DNA of 64,000 nt, from NCBI RefSeq assembly GCF_004011695.2, contig NC_082407.1:2170001-2234000 (forward strand), in the 5' to 3' direction. A program made the position numbers and the translations under genes. A model generated the notes under the pieces. It was given only the letters and a program-made list of their open reading frames with translations. It was not told where the DNA came from and made no database searches. Positions 33,794-45,182 of the stretch are shown piece after piece (positions within the stretch are counted from its first letter, which is position 1; every line of letters begins with the position of its first letter). The DNA comes from Ascochyta rabiei (Eukaryota; Ascomycota; Dothideomycetes; Pleosporales; Didymellaceae).

Positions 33794-34817
33794 CTATCTT
33801 CGAGATAGCAGGTTTAGTGTAACGACGGTCTGTGGAGAAGCGTCTGCAGGTGGAGCAGACACGAGGCTGACGGGTTGGAAAAAATGTGGGCACACTGCCA
33901 GTTGACCCGCATTGCACTCCTGAACAAGAAGTCAGGAGTGTGTGAATAAAGAGAAGACCCAGACATTATGACGGATATGCGAATCGCGAAATTGGCGCGT
34001 GTGGCCGATAATCTTGAAGATCTTGCGACGGCCGCGAAATCGCCAGTGACATCAGCAGTCTTGCAAATCCCGCGGACAACGTGCATTGGCAACGAATCAA
34101 CATCAGTCGTTGTCGCGTTTGTGCATCTCAACGACAGTTCTGAGGATTACTGATGCAGGGATGGTGCGTTATTGTCAGTGGCTTGCAGACTGGTTCGAGG
34201 AATGCTCTTGGGTTGGCATGTGATTGATGAGTCTCTCGACTCATGCATGCATGCATGCATGCACCTGGTACTCAAGCCTGAAGACTTGCGCGCTGAAGCC
34301 TGTGTCAATGCATTTACTCTGTTATAGCATCGACGATTCTCAAATCACTATATAATGCAACTCTACCATTTCGAGAAATGCATCATGCCTCCTTTTGTAG
34401 GTGGTTGTATAATTGTGTCATTTTGACATTGTCACTCATGTTAACGAGCATTCAAAAGTGTACGCGCAGACCTTGGCAGGACTAGGTCAGCCCACTGTAT
34501 GAATGTAGTAAGTGCTTGTGTCCTCAGAAAACACCGCCAAAAGTCTTTTGTCGGTTCTGATCAAAGTTGCTATCCATACGTGTCGGCACTGATAAGCTCA
34601 ACGCCTGAGCGGGACGTTGAGAGACTCTCTCGTTTTCACCGCAGGAAGGCGCCATTGCATGCTGAACCTGCAAAGCATAGATGTGAAAGAACAGGTATTG
34701 TAACAGTCGCTTGTGGCGAGTGGATATATTGTTCAAAATTGACCGTGGCGCCTGCCCAATGCATAGATATCTTGACACACCAATATACAATCGTTCTTCC
34801 TCCTCTCAAGCCCGCAC
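33794..34817. other. Intergenic region with (CATG)n microsatellite
   Basis: About 1 kb with the lipase promoter and the COA3 3' end. Contains a CATG/ATGC microsatellite at about 34239-34264. A 61-codon open frame at 33968-34153 (+) starts MTDMRIAKLARVADN but has no family match that I recognise and overlaps equally long antisense frames, so it is not called. Confidence 0.45.
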
Positions 34818-35185
34818 TCACTTCCGTGCATCGAGAGCTTGCTGGACGGCTGCGGTTGTACCAGCGGGTTGCTGCGATCGTACGATGGGCTCGTCGGGAA
34901 CAATAACGTCTTCAAACTCGTCCTGAGAGATGGCGTTGATGGTGTATGTGTCTGCCAGGTGTAAGCACATGTATTTCGCAGAAGCATCTGCAGACATACA
35001 GATTCCAATGACGAGCGAGCAGATAGCGAAACCGGTGATAGTGTTCTTCAGCAGGTATGGCGCACGAGCACGCAGCAACGCCGGTGAGGCGCGCATGCGG
35101 GCATCATAGTAAGTCGACTGGAAAGGTTTGCTGCAGTCGTCAGCGACGTTGTACACTTCGAGAGGAGCTGTACTCACTATCCCAT
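34818..35185 (-). CDS. COA3: Cytochrome c oxidase assembly factor Coa3
   Basis: Exons 35178-35185 (8 nt), 35000-35130 and 34818-34951 give 90 residues. Coa3 (CCDC56 family) is a single-span inner-membrane protein that stabilises Cox1 and, with Cox14, controls COX1 mRNA translation through Mss51. The conserved STYYDARMRASPALLRARAP is followed by a membrane span (ITGFAICSLVIGIY), then DEFEDVIVPDEP, the family's C-terminal signature. The start is the ATG in a GCCACCATGG context; the 8-nt exon plus GTGAGT donor is needed to reach it. Introns are 47 and 48 nt. Head-to-head with PTA1. Confidence 0.88.
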
Positions 35186-35553
35186 GGTGGCGTGCTGAGC
35201 CTCGTCGGTCTTGCGGGCAAAGATGATGGTTCGCCGCGGTGGTGAGAGACCAAAGACTTGGCATGAGCGTCGTTCGTTGTTGCCCTGCAGCGCATGTGCA
35301 GCTTCCCTCGACTCCCCGTTACCCCAGTAGACAACACCACCGACGCACGCGCCCACTCCTTTCACCACGCTCTTTCTGCTTCTTAACCTCTAGCTTTGCG
35401 GGGAATGAAGGGACAGGATTCAGCAGGCTCTGGGCTCTGTCGCGCAATAGTTTGACTGCGTTGTGCGCGTGAACAAGCGTCATCACTGTTACGCGCGACC
35501 TCACCCAAGGAAACAAACCCCGTCTCTTGTGCACTGCGTTCTTCATCGCCACC
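35186..35553. promoter_or_regulatory. Divergent promoter COA3 / PTA1
   Basis: A 368-bp spacer between two opposite start codons, likely a bidirectional promoter. No other feature seen. Confidence 0.5.
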
Positions 35554-38268
35554 ATGAGCCCAATCCAGCAGCTGCAGTCCGCCCGGGCGCTCGCCCTGGG
35601 CGACGGTAGATACTATCCTACCATTATACCGGGCGTGCTGCCCATCATAAGCTTCAGTGCAGACCAGAGCCTCGAGATTCAACGATGGGGCGCTGATTTC
35701 CTGGCTGAGGCCTTCGCATCACCAGCATGGCCATCAGACGTGAAGGAAAACAGTGCGCCGTCAGTCCTGGCGACGCTGAATGATTTCCTGGACAACGTTG
35801 ACGACAAGAGCGTCATCAAGAGCTCCGTGCAAGCGGCTGCCAGCGTGTACCCGCTTGTCTACAGACATACGTGAGTGGAATCCCCTTGAGTCTCAGATAG
35901 CCTTCTCCTCCATCATGAGTGCAACGTGCGCTGTACGCTCACCCTCGCATGCCCCTACACGCTTGATTGCGCTTTTATCGAACCCTGTCTCATACTTGAA
36001 CGTGCACCAGTGTCCACAACGCCAACGATGCCCAATATTGGGAGCTCATGTCAGCTATCAAAACAAACATTTTACGACGAATGGACACAGCCCCGCCGGG
36101 CGTGCGCGTGTGCTGTGTCAAGTTCCTACAACAGGTCATCTTAGTACAGACACCTGGCGTCGTCGATCCAAGGGTGAATAATCCCACCCCTCAAGACACT
36201 ACGCACTCTCACACATCACAGCGACCTGATCACAGCGATATCTCCCTCGCTCTCGTACCCCGCGATCATCCTCTCATATCATACGTGAGCCTCGAGGCAG
36301 AAGGGCATGGACTGCTCGACCGATTGTTGGATATCATACATGGCGATCACAGGTCAGATAGATCCCATCAGGATCGTAGCATGAATCTGACGTGAAACAG
36401 CGATGGTCTGCTTGTCACAGCAACGCTCAACACACTGGGTGTGCTGATGCAACGAAGACCGATTGCTGCCAACAAGATACTGACCAGCATCTTGAACTTC
36501 AATCCTTTGAAGCTTGCCCGTTCTCCATTGACACCTAAGAACAAGGTCATTATGAAGTCGATCGAGCGCACAACAAGATCGCTTTTGATGAATATCATGA
36601 AGAGGTATGTTGAGGTTCACTGCTTGAGTGTATGAGACAGTAGACGCTCACAATCCATAGGGATCCGCAGAATCCTATCAACGGGCGCATACAGCAGTTT
36701 CTAGAACGCATGCACCGTACGCGCGTCGAAATGATTGACGAGGTTAACCGCAAACGACCTGCTCCTAGTGAGCCAACTGATGGCCTTGACCAAGCCAAGA
36801 GGCAGCGAGTAGCCGCGGGTGCTCCTACTGCCGTCACTCAAGATGCCATGCCTGTTGCACCACCGCTACCACCAGGCCCAGTGAGCTGGCGCCAATTGTT
36901 TACACTGAACCCTGAAGGCAGTACGGTTAATTTTGACGTGCAAGCCTTCCGAGACCCAGAGCAGCTGGTGAGGATACTCGTGCCAGTGCTACAATCAGTG
37001 GACCAGGTCAAGCTGGGCCATGCTATGAACGTACGTGACCCTACCTGCTTGGCCACGCCAACCGCTGTTGTGCCCTGACTGTCCTTCAAACGTTCATGAC
37101 GTGGATCATCACGCTCTCACGTGTTGGTCCGACTTTCGCAAACTACCGTGACCAGCGGCACACAAGCAGCTTTTTCATGATAATAGCTAACAAAACTCAG
37201 ATCGTTCGCTCTCGGTATCTAAATCTCTGTCAAGCTATGCCTCGTGGCGGCGCCGCACAACCCACAGCTTCTGCAGCCGAAGACGAAGAAGAATATGAAC
37301 CTGATTTCGAGCCCGAAGATATGGAACAGATTAACAACAAACTAGACGGTCTTCCACCGACTGATCTGGCGTTTCAAGCAGGCCCATCTACATCGTTAGC
37401 GCCGTACAAGCTCCCCGAAGCGCCTCCGTTGTCAGAGCAAGAAGTCCAGAGATACGGTGCTATGACAGTACATCGAGCTTTCAGCATGCTCAGTGGCGTC
37501 GATGATAGCCAGAAGAGCAAGGTCACCAAAGGTGGTTTCAACAGACTAGCAGCAAGCGACTACGGCCGTGACGCATGGGTTACAATCCTCTCACGACTAG
37601 CCACAAGAGCCAGCGCCGGTCTCAATGACCCCCAGGAAGGCATCAAAGACGAGTACGACGTCCGCAATAATAAAGGAAGCCTCAATATCAGCGATACCGT
37701 CCGGGACGGCATGTACAACTACATCATCTCCGACTGGAAAAAGCGCATCGATGTTGCTACCCTCTGGCTGAATGAAGAATGGTACAACGACACGGTGCTC
37801 GCCCAGTCGAAGGACATCCACACTAACGGTACCGCGAACGGAGACACGTTCACCTCTGTTCTCAATTCACCAAATGGCAACTACCAACGCTGCGCACTCC
37901 GTCTTTTCGACGGCATATTGCCATACGTCGAGCACACAGACAAGATCATCCTGCGCTTTCTATCCGAGGTGCCTGCGCTCAACTACGAAATCCTGGTTCG
38001 ATTGAAGAAGATGGCTGAGGATCCGGAACGCATCGATCTAGCGTGCAGTGCGCTGCATTATCTCTACATGTTCAGACCACCTGTAAGGGATATCGTCGTC
38101 AATGTTCTCACAGAGGTCTATCAAACGAACGATCGCGCGAGGCCAAGCGCGAGAAAATTGCTTGCCAGGTGGAAACCAGAAGTCTTGGGAGAAGAAGCGC
38201 AGCCGACTGTCAAGCCAGAGGAGGGTCAGATTGCGAATGGACCATTAGAGGTCAAAGCTGCCTCATAA
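35554..38268 (+). CDS. PTA1: Symplekin/Pta1, mRNA cleavage and polyadenylation factor subunit
   Basis: Six exons (35554-35870, 36011-36173, 36222-36352, 36401-36604, 36661-37030, 37201-38268) give 750 residues. Pta1/symplekin is the scaffold of the pre-mRNA 3'-end cleavage and polyadenylation factor in the nucleus. The N-terminal HEAT-repeat domain includes DTAPPGVRVCCVKFLQQVIL and DISLALVPRDHPL, strong family signatures. GLLDRLLDII and LTPKNKVIMKSIERTTRSLL follow. A disordered acidic linker (AEDEEEYEPDFEPED) separates the Symplekin/Pta1 N-domain from the C-terminal part. Intron 1 (140 nt) and intron 5 (170 nt) are long for this window; the others are 48-56 nt. The start ATG is in a good context (GCCACCATGA). 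Confidence 0.88.
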
Positions 38269-38847
38269 GATATGATGCCCTGCGTTGGACAACGCGGACA
38301 AACGAAGAGATGGATACGAGATCACTTTCAATATATGTATACCCCAAAGTATTGCATCGAAACAAGGGAAGTTGTGTTATGTTAAGGTACGGTGGGTGCA
38401 CAGGCGGCGGTCCTATGCGGTATCTAAGCGCCTCCATGTTCAGAACAATCGTACAAAACTTGCTCGCAACCGCCAGTGAAGGTTTCGTGCTAGTCTAGCA
38501 TAGTGTAGCGACAGAGTGTGACTGAGGCATCCAAGCGACGAATCGCAGGATGACTAGAAGCTGAGAGGCCTCCTCAGCTGACTTCGCGCAATTTACGCGC
38601 AAGCCCAACGCGTCTGATCAGCTATGGGTGGGGCAGGTGGCGTTGCACTCGCATATGTGGAGTTCCACACGATGAAACCGAAGATATCCACAACCTAAGA
38701 CGGAAAAACATGCGAGTTTATAGCCAAGACTTCTGTGTATGCTAGTCAAGTCCAGGCAACCATATTCCTTATGTTTAATAATTCTACATAATCCTCTTCC
38801 TCATATCAGCATTCTCATTGTTCCATCCCAAAAGACTACAGGTCAAC
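38269..38847. other. Intergenic region, no gene seen
   Basis: The PTA1 3' end and promoter of the GFA-family gene, same orientation. Open frames near 38285-38498 are chance. Confidence 0.5.
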
Positions 38848-39346
38848 ATGTCAGACACCCAGGTACCAACCCAAACGTACAAAGCATCGTGCCATTGCGG
38901 CGCCTTCGCTTACAATGTAACAACCGCCTCGCTCGACAATGCAAGCACCGAGGTCGTACGCTGCAACTGCAGCATCTGCACGCGGAACGGCTATCTTCTC
39001 ATCTACGTGCCCAATGACCAAGTTGAATTCACCTCGGGCAACTTCGAAGACCTCCAGGCACGTCTCTCTTCTCTTCCATCGCCTCTAAGTATCTGCATTG
39101 TCTAACCCCATCCAGTCTTATACTTTTGCCTCCCACAAGGTTGCGCATTACTTCTGCTCTACTTGCGGCAGCTCATGCATGGCGAGGAGCATCAGTCCGG
39201 GATTCTTCGACGGCATGAGCATTGTCAATGTCAGGTTGTTTGAGAGTGTGGAGCTGGAAAAGTTGAGGTTCAAGGAGATGGATGGGAGGAGTTATACGCC
39301 TGAGGCTGCGAAGGCTCGTGTTGCTGAGATTCAGAAGGGAAATTGA
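38848..39346 (+). CDS. GFA/CENP-V-type zinc protein
   Basis: Exons 38848-39057 and 39116-39346 give 146 residues. The family is named after glutathione-dependent formaldehyde-activating enzyme; it has a beta-tent fold with two zinc sites. Zn ligands seen: CHCG near the start, CNCSIC mid-way, and CSTCGSSC after the splice. Fungi carry many paralogues, and the substrate is usually unknown. The only junction keeping the frame uses a GC donor (CAG/GCACGT) with a normal CAG acceptor; a GT two bases on gives the wrong frame. The frame is open to an ATG at 38818, but the family starts at about MSDTQVP. Confidence 0.85.
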
Positions 39347-39664
39347 GAGCTGCACCAGAGAAGGAGGGTACACGCGAGCTGGGCTGACGGGCTCGCAGCA
39401 ATTGTGACTGTTGCTGTCAGCATCCTGACTGCTTCAGAAGGCAAAAGAGTACATATTATGACTAAGCCGTTTAAAGTGTTTATGACTGCTTCTTCAAAGA
39501 CCCTGCTATTGTCCTCTTCTTATCCAGAAGCAGCTGTGCTTACTCGTCTTTAAGGTTGAATCATTCCAACACTGGGAAGCAGTATACCACTATGTCATCA
39601 CATACATCCACGGTTGATGTTAATCTTGTCGCTTTCGTTGGCGGCTCTAAGCCTTGCTATGTCT
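39347..39664. other. Convergent 3' region, no gene seen
   Basis: A 318-bp spacer between the converging GFA and MDE1 stop codons. It should contain both 3' untranslated regions. No frame is supported. Confidence 0.5.
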
Positions 39665-40558
39665 TTACTTCGTCCATTTCAGACCAAGCTTGTGCATCTC
39701 AACAGCGAGCTGGAGGGTATAGTCAATGCTCTCGCACTGGGTCTTTGCCTTATGTACGTTGTCGCCCCAGACATAGCTACTATGGGTCAGCATATTTCCA
39801 TTCGTCCCTTCACTGCCTGTAAAAACTCACATTCCATGTCTCCTCACCAAGATCGCGTAAGAGTCCGGATATTTCTCCATAGCCTCTTCTAAGCTTTCCC
39901 TGAGGTCCTCCTCATGTGCAGTATTCTCAATGATCGGTATCCGCAGCTTATCGTAATATCCTAGATTACCCTGCTTGCCTCGTCCCTTTGGTATACCCTT
40001 GATCTGTTCAATCTCCTCGATTTCGAAACACGCGTCTTTTCCAAAGTCGCGTTCGACGAGGAGGGTTACAAGAACAGCCCACTGCGAGTGTGTGTGGATG
40101 CAACAGCCGGCGCCACGTTCAAACGCGGCCATGAAGAGAGGTGTGCAGGCGGAAGGCTTAAGTACCTAGACAAGGATTTAGCACATGCGTCTGGGCCTTG
40201 AAAAAGCACGGCGGCAGTGAAGGTAACTGTACCTGAGGCCTTCGAAGATACTCCTTGTTGTTGAAGTCCATCACAAACATGTCCGTTGGCTTCATAAGCT
40301 CTTTCTGCACACCACTCGGTGCGATATAGATCTTGTCCTCATGACGGATACTTGTACCTCCCCCTGTGCCTGTGACCTAGCCGTGTGTTCATGTCAGCAT
40401 TCACATCAAACATAGTACGTCCACTTTCTCCCCAGATGGGCAAGCCATACCCATCCTAACGTATAAAAATGCGCGCACAGCGTACAGATGTGGTTCGCTG
40501 GGTGGTGCGGGTCGTCGGAGTGTATCAGCGCTTCAGCATCTTGAAGATCGGAACCCAT
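39665..40558 (-). CDS. MDE1: Methylthioribulose-1-phosphate dehydratase (methionine salvage)
   Basis: Exons 40451-40558, 40233-40376, 39831-40165 and 39665-39776 give 232 residues. A class II aldolase-fold zinc enzyme that converts 5-methylthioribulose 1-phosphate to the diketo intermediate of the methionine salvage pathway in the cytosol. N-terminal [18 protein letters not shown], then [20 protein letters not shown] (phosphate and substrate loop), [12 protein letters not shown] (two zinc His), [30 protein letters not shown] with the third zinc His, and [13 protein letters not shown]. Introns are 54-74 nt. The upstream ATG at 40645 is in frame, but the family start is nearer 40558. Confidence 0.93.
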
Positions 40559-40860
40559 TCTGAGGTTGTTGTGACTGTAATGTACTGAGTGTTCGAAAGT
40601 TTTTGTAAGATGACGCGATGCTGGTTGTAGCTTCCTTGACCCCACGTGGTCTGGGCTCTAGTGCGGGGTGGAGTTCTTAGTTCAGGCACATAATCACATG
40701 TATAGGGCTGAAGATGAACATAGCGCTGCTCAATTTCGAAGCTACATAGCACCCTGAGTATATCGAGTGAAAGCTTGGGTATCGTGAGACTCTTCCACCA
40801 TCCGTACCATTACTGCACTCTCTTCAAATCAAATACACTTTTGCTGCGTAGCAATGGGTA
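40559..40860. other. Intergenic region, no gene seen
   Basis: A 302-bp spacer between the MDE1 start and the stop of the DUF3602 gene. It should hold the MDE1 promoter. Nothing else is supported. Confidence 0.45.
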
Positions 40861-41418
40861 TCATCGTGTCTCGCCTGCGCCTGAAATGACCGTGGTCTCC
40901 TGTGCCAGAGGAGAAGGCTCATGCTTCTTTTCTTTGTCAAGGTGAAGTGCCTGTTTGATCTTGTCACCAAGCCCCTGGCGATCAGGAGATTTGCTATGTC
41001 CTCCATGCTTCTCCTTGTAGACGTTGCCCGCACCACCGCGCTGTTTCATCATTAGCCACGGGCTAGGTCGAGAAAGAAAACACAAGACGTACGCCTGTAT
41101 GGAACTCATCCTGAGCATCACGGATCGCAAGTTCAGGAACGATGTCCGCGGAACGACGATGACCGTCAACGTCCTGTGGTCCAAGACGAGGCGATTTGCC
41201 TATGTTTCCAGCACCACCGCGACCAGTAGAGAACTCGTTGGCTGTGGATTCGCCTTGAGGTCCTTCGCGCGTAATAGCTCCGTCTGCGTAGACAGTGTCA
41301 TCGCGACCGATGTTGCCAGCGCCTAGGTAAATTAGTCATTGAGGACGATCGGAAGGGCTGTCTTTTCGACTGTGGTCGTACCTCCACGCCCTGTAGAGTG
41401 TATTGGTGTAGTAGACAT
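40861..41418 (-). CDS. DUF3602 protein with GRGGAGN repeats
   Basis: Exons 41382-41418, 41093-41322 and 40861-41040 give 148 residues. The fungal family (DUF3602) is defined by GRGGAGN motifs; three copies are seen here, two of them split exactly across exon junctions (GRGG-AGNIG and G-RGGAGNVY). The remainder is hydrophilic and probably disordered, with a Lys/His-rich C-terminus (KQALHLDKEKKHEP). No enzyme domain. Some members in other fungi are stress- or conidiation-associated, but no function can be read here. Confidence 0.8.
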
Positions 41419-41822
41419 GTTGATCTTTGCTGGGAGGCAAGTCGCGACAAAAAAAAGAATACTCTGTTACAATCCTAGACGATGCAGTGTACTTGGGATG
41501 GAGCGAACAGGGAACCGGTATGGCCGCTACGTCTTATATTTGCTCTTTCGTTGCGCCGCGACACTCAAACAAATGACGCAACCGCATGCTGCGCGACTAT
41601 AGGGTAGTACCAGCCGTTCAACGTGGGATGGAAGAAGTTTCCGAATTGAGAGAGGGCGCCATGGTCGTTAGCCTGTGCCAAAAACCAAATGAGCAATTGG
41701 GCCAAGGTAAAAACGGGCATGTGAGAAAGATGTATAGACACTTTCCTGATTTCGCCGGTGCAGTTGTGTAATGACGTGAGGTGATGATTTCCTTACCACA
41801 GATAAGAAGGGTACGAATGATA
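41419..41822. other. Upstream flank of the transposon
   Basis: The promoter region of the DUF3602 gene, then about 250 bp up to the transposon. About 41605-41643 resembles the stretch at 43557-43597 inside the transposon (AAGAAGTTT preceded by GGGATG in both). No gene. Confidence 0.45.
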
Positions 41823-41876
41823 ACGTGTTTTACCAGTAAGCGGCCAACACCAGTATCCGGCCAACCCCACCAAAAC
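41823..41876. repeat. Left terminal inverted repeat
   Basis: 54 bp starting ACGTGTTTTACCAG and ending CAAAAC, next to a TA duplication. It mirrors 43602-43655 with one mismatch. Confidence 0.95.
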
Positions 41877-43601
41877 CAGCCTAACTTGGCGTGCAATTAC
41901 TCCACAACCACGCAGTTGAATTAAGTAAGGTTTTAAAGCATAATAGATTAGATAGCTCTATATTAAGTCCTGTTGTAGCCTTGTATGTGGCATTTGCTAC
42001 ACGTTAGTAGTGCTCACTAACGCCGTAGGGCAGCGTTAACCTAGGCCTCCTCCTTAACTACATTATTAGCCTATAAGACTAGTAATTAAGCTTCCTTAAC
42101 CTATAGAGCTCCCCTACGTGCTATATACTGTCTACGCTTTTAATACTTATATTACTAGCGTTAATTTAAAGTATATAGCTTAGTATTCTCCTAAGTTAAG
42201 ATTATTACTAACTATATTGTAAGCTAACAACCCTTAACAAGCTAGGATATAGCTTAACTAGTTAGACTCTATAACTAATGCTTAAGGAGATCTTGTATAA
42301 GGCAAGCTTACTGCTAAAGCTGGTTAACTGTACGCGGTGTCTCTGCTGTCCACAGCCCTGCTGGTCCTGCTGCTGTCCCTGGTGGTGATAGTGTTCTAAT
42401 AACAGTAAGGCATAACAGGACACGCTCTAGATTAAATAGGATAAGCCCTGTTACTTAAAATCTAGTCTTAATATTGCTCTCTAATAGAGCAGTTGGTCTA
42501 ATCCTTAAGTATATCTATAGGAAGTCAAGCTTGTTAACATAGAAGATGCTTTAGCAGGCAAGCTTAGACACCTTATGTCTATACACCACCTTAAGAGGAG
42601 AGTAGCAGCTAACATCTAGTAGCTAGAGAAGGTGTAAGGTGTAAGGAGGCATACAGAGGGTAATAATTATGTTGTTCTTATAGTACTAATTAAACTTAGG
42701 TGTAGTGTGGCTGCTGTAACTGTTAAGGATAAGTAGCTAACAAGCACCTAATAAGCGAGTCTGTGTGTGCCTGTTAAAGTGCTTTACCTAGTCAAGGCCT
42801 AGCTTATCTGTTGTCCAGCCGTTGTCACTAACAGCAACAGTCCAGTCAGGTGGGAGGTCTTAATACTAGCTGGCCTAGTAGAGCTTCCCTGCTAGTATAA
42901 GGAAGGGTGGGATAGACTAACCTAACGCGTTAACACACTTAATTATTGTTACCTACTTATAATTACCTGGCTAAACAATAGTAGCGCGTCTAACTGTGTT
43001 AGAGCTAGTAATAACCTTAGATGTTAAGGCAACACCTATTATAAACCTAGTCTTATTAAAGTTGTAGATGTCCTTATTAGGTATCCTATATGTAAGGCGT
43101 GTCTCCTCTACTAGCCTGAACCACACGCTAATCCTGACAGGATCTTCACAGCGTGCCCTTTGTGAATGGAATTTCCTATTCTACTTTGTCTAGAGTTCTG
43201 GCTGGCGCTTAATAAAGCGTGCTACCTAGTTCTTGCCTAGCAAAGGAGGAGGAGGATTTTGGCTGTAGGCAGCAAGGAGAGTATCTGCTATTTATTGCAC
43301 ATTAATAATCTAGGGTAGAAATCCACAACAATTAAGGTCTAAGATCCACTAAATAAGGGACTGCTCTTTAACAGGGCTAAGCTTAAGGTTAACAGACGTT
43401 GTTGCGTCTTTTAACTTAATGCCCTAGAGGCGGCGGCAGAGCGTTGTACAAGGCACCTGGTAGAGTAAAGCAGCCCTATTTTTTAACTAAACGCGTCCTG
43501 ATTTAACAGTAGAGGCAGCAAGAAGGCATCTACCCTCTGTAAGGGAGGCTTAAGTACGTTGTAGTTGAGCCATCACAGTTGGGATGAAAGAAGTTTGACG
43601 C

Positions 43602-43655
43602 GTTTTGGTGGGGTTGGCCGGATACTGGTGTTGGCCGCTTACTGGTGAAACACGT
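43602..43655. repeat. Right terminal inverted repeat
   Basis: 54 bp, reverse complement of the left repeat with one mismatch (TTTC versus TTTT in the ACGTGTTT segment). Followed by the TA duplication. Confidence 0.95.
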
Positions 43656-43657
43656 TA

Positions 43658-44115
43658 GGCTAAGACTGTGACTAAGCTAAGCATACCCTTGAGCATCCCA
43701 CCATCTTGACAAGGCAGGCCTCTTGCAATGTTAGGAACTGGGATTTTGGAGCGGTCAATCTGCATGTGATGTCAAGGACTGTTTACCGGGCTTTGGCGAA
43801 GCACGAGGTGATCACCATGATCTGACAGTTGCCACCCCTAAGGCAGGGACGAATAACTTGCATCGAGCTAGGTAACCGCAGTACTAAAGGCGTAGATGCA
43901 TGTTTTTATTCCATGCGAGTGTTGACAAGTCACTGAAGTATGGGTTTGGCAGGCTTCGTTAGGCCATGAACAATTCGCCTACGTCATCGGACAGCCTGCT
44001 TCGAAAGTAACAAACGGACAAACACAAAACGCATGGCTTGTCATTACTAATTAGTAGCCAACACTGGGTATCGAGAATGGACAGATAACAAGTCAAATGC
44101 CGACGTCACCATCCC
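43658..44115. other. Intergenic region, no gene seen
   Basis: The right flank of the transposon up to the stop of the DUF1295 gene. Base composition returns to normal; no frame is supported. Confidence 0.5.
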
Positions 44116-45182
44116 TCAAGACCTCAATCTATCCTCATCGCTCGGCCTTCCGGCATGGCCTTCCTCTGCGCTCCTGTCTTGGATCTTGCTCTGGTCCGTG
44201 TGCTTTGCTGGGTCGAAGACATATATTGAAAACTCCAGGAAGATGGTTCTTTTCAGAAATACTGGCATCTTTTCGTACAACTGCGGCGGAAACGGAATCA
44301 GGATGCTCGTCCTGTTCAGCCATCGTGCATAGGCTGGCCAGTTCTTGCCGTTCTCATACCGCTTTTTTGCACCTGGCCGCTCCTGTAGGGTCAGGCCTGA
44401 CACAAACATGAGAAGTAAGGTCAAGAAAAATGGCCCTAGAATCGAGGCGTACAGAGCGGAGTATGCACCGCCTGAAACGTAATCGTATGCAGCTGGCGAT
44501 ACGGCGATGGTAAACATCCCGAACTGGATCATCATCTCTCCGAAGTAGTTTGGATGTCTTGTAAGAGCGAAGAAACCAACATCGCACACCGCGCCATCGT
44601 TTCCGTGAGCGCTTCTGAAGCGGTATTTTTGGATGTCGGACACACTCTCCATTATGAAGCCAATTGAGTAAAGTATGATGCCGGCAATGTCTCGCCCAGT
44701 GCCGAATTCTGGCTGAGCAAATTGCGTCACGTTTGGCGAGTTGAGTATAGTTATGGGCAAAGAGCAAGTCCATACCCAGAACATTTGACTGAGGATTGTT
44801 AGATCATTTCCCCGTGCTGTACGGAAACTTCAAATTGTCCAACTCACAAGACCCAAAACCCTAGAAACGACCAAAACTTGTCTCTCTTGTCGTCAAAGCG
44901 GTCGTCTTTTCCTGTTTTCAAGATTCTAAACAGCAGAAATCCACTCAGGCGCGCTCCCCACACCATCATAAAAACTGAGACGACGATGTTGCGCGCATCG
45001 CCTCTGTTCTCGCTCAGACTCAGGGTGAGTACGGAAAGCACAATGAAATTCGTTCCTCCAGCGAAGTCGGTTAGCTTGTCGAACTTCAAGGAGAACGCAA
45101 TCGCGAAGAAGAAGAGTTGGTAAGCGACAGTGACGAGGAAGGTGATGGAGAGGTAGTAGTTGTCTAGCACGTGAACGGCCAT
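44116..45182 (-). CDS. DUF1295 multi-pass membrane protein (steroid 5-alpha-reductase-like fold)
   Basis: Exons 44848-45182 and 44116-44788 give 335 residues with a 59-nt intron. The family is related to steroid 5-alpha-reductase and isoprenylcysteine methyltransferase. Five or more hydrophobic spans are visible. Signature blocks: FMMVWGARLSGFLLFRILKTGKDDRFD, FWVFQMFWVWTCSLP, and the C-terminal substrate-binding part ALTRHPNYFGEMM with ERPGAKKRYENG further on. It is likely in the ER or other endomembrane; the substrate is unknown. Confidence 0.85.

Larger units (their letters stand above)
41821..43657 (-). mobile_element. Degraded Fot1/pogo (Tc1-mariner) transposon with TIRs and TA duplication
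   Basis: Terminal inverted repeats of 54 bp at 41823-41876 and 43602-43655 match except at one base. Both ends are flanked by TA (41821-41822 and 43656-43657), the target duplication of Tc1-mariner elements. The 1833-bp length fits Fot1/pogo elements of fungi. The minus strand preserves transposase remnants: a start-like ATG at 43573, a DNGWTTDKLGL-type motif near 42810-42831 (the NGWT.D.LGL block of DDE_1 transposases), then ITLCMPP-like and LLQPLDV-like blocks. The reading is broken by many stop codons. Several are TGG or CAA codons turned to TAG or TAA, and the interior is strongly TA-rich, as expected after repeat-induced point mutation. The element is not autonomous. Confidence 0.93.

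Noticed and set aside
33968..34153. 61-codon open frame (+) upstream of the lipase gene
   Set aside because: No recognised family, no splice partner and an equally long antisense frame.
34239..34264. CATG repeats considered as a CRISPR-like or regulatory array
   Set aside because: It is a simple 4-bp microsatellite; there are no spacers.
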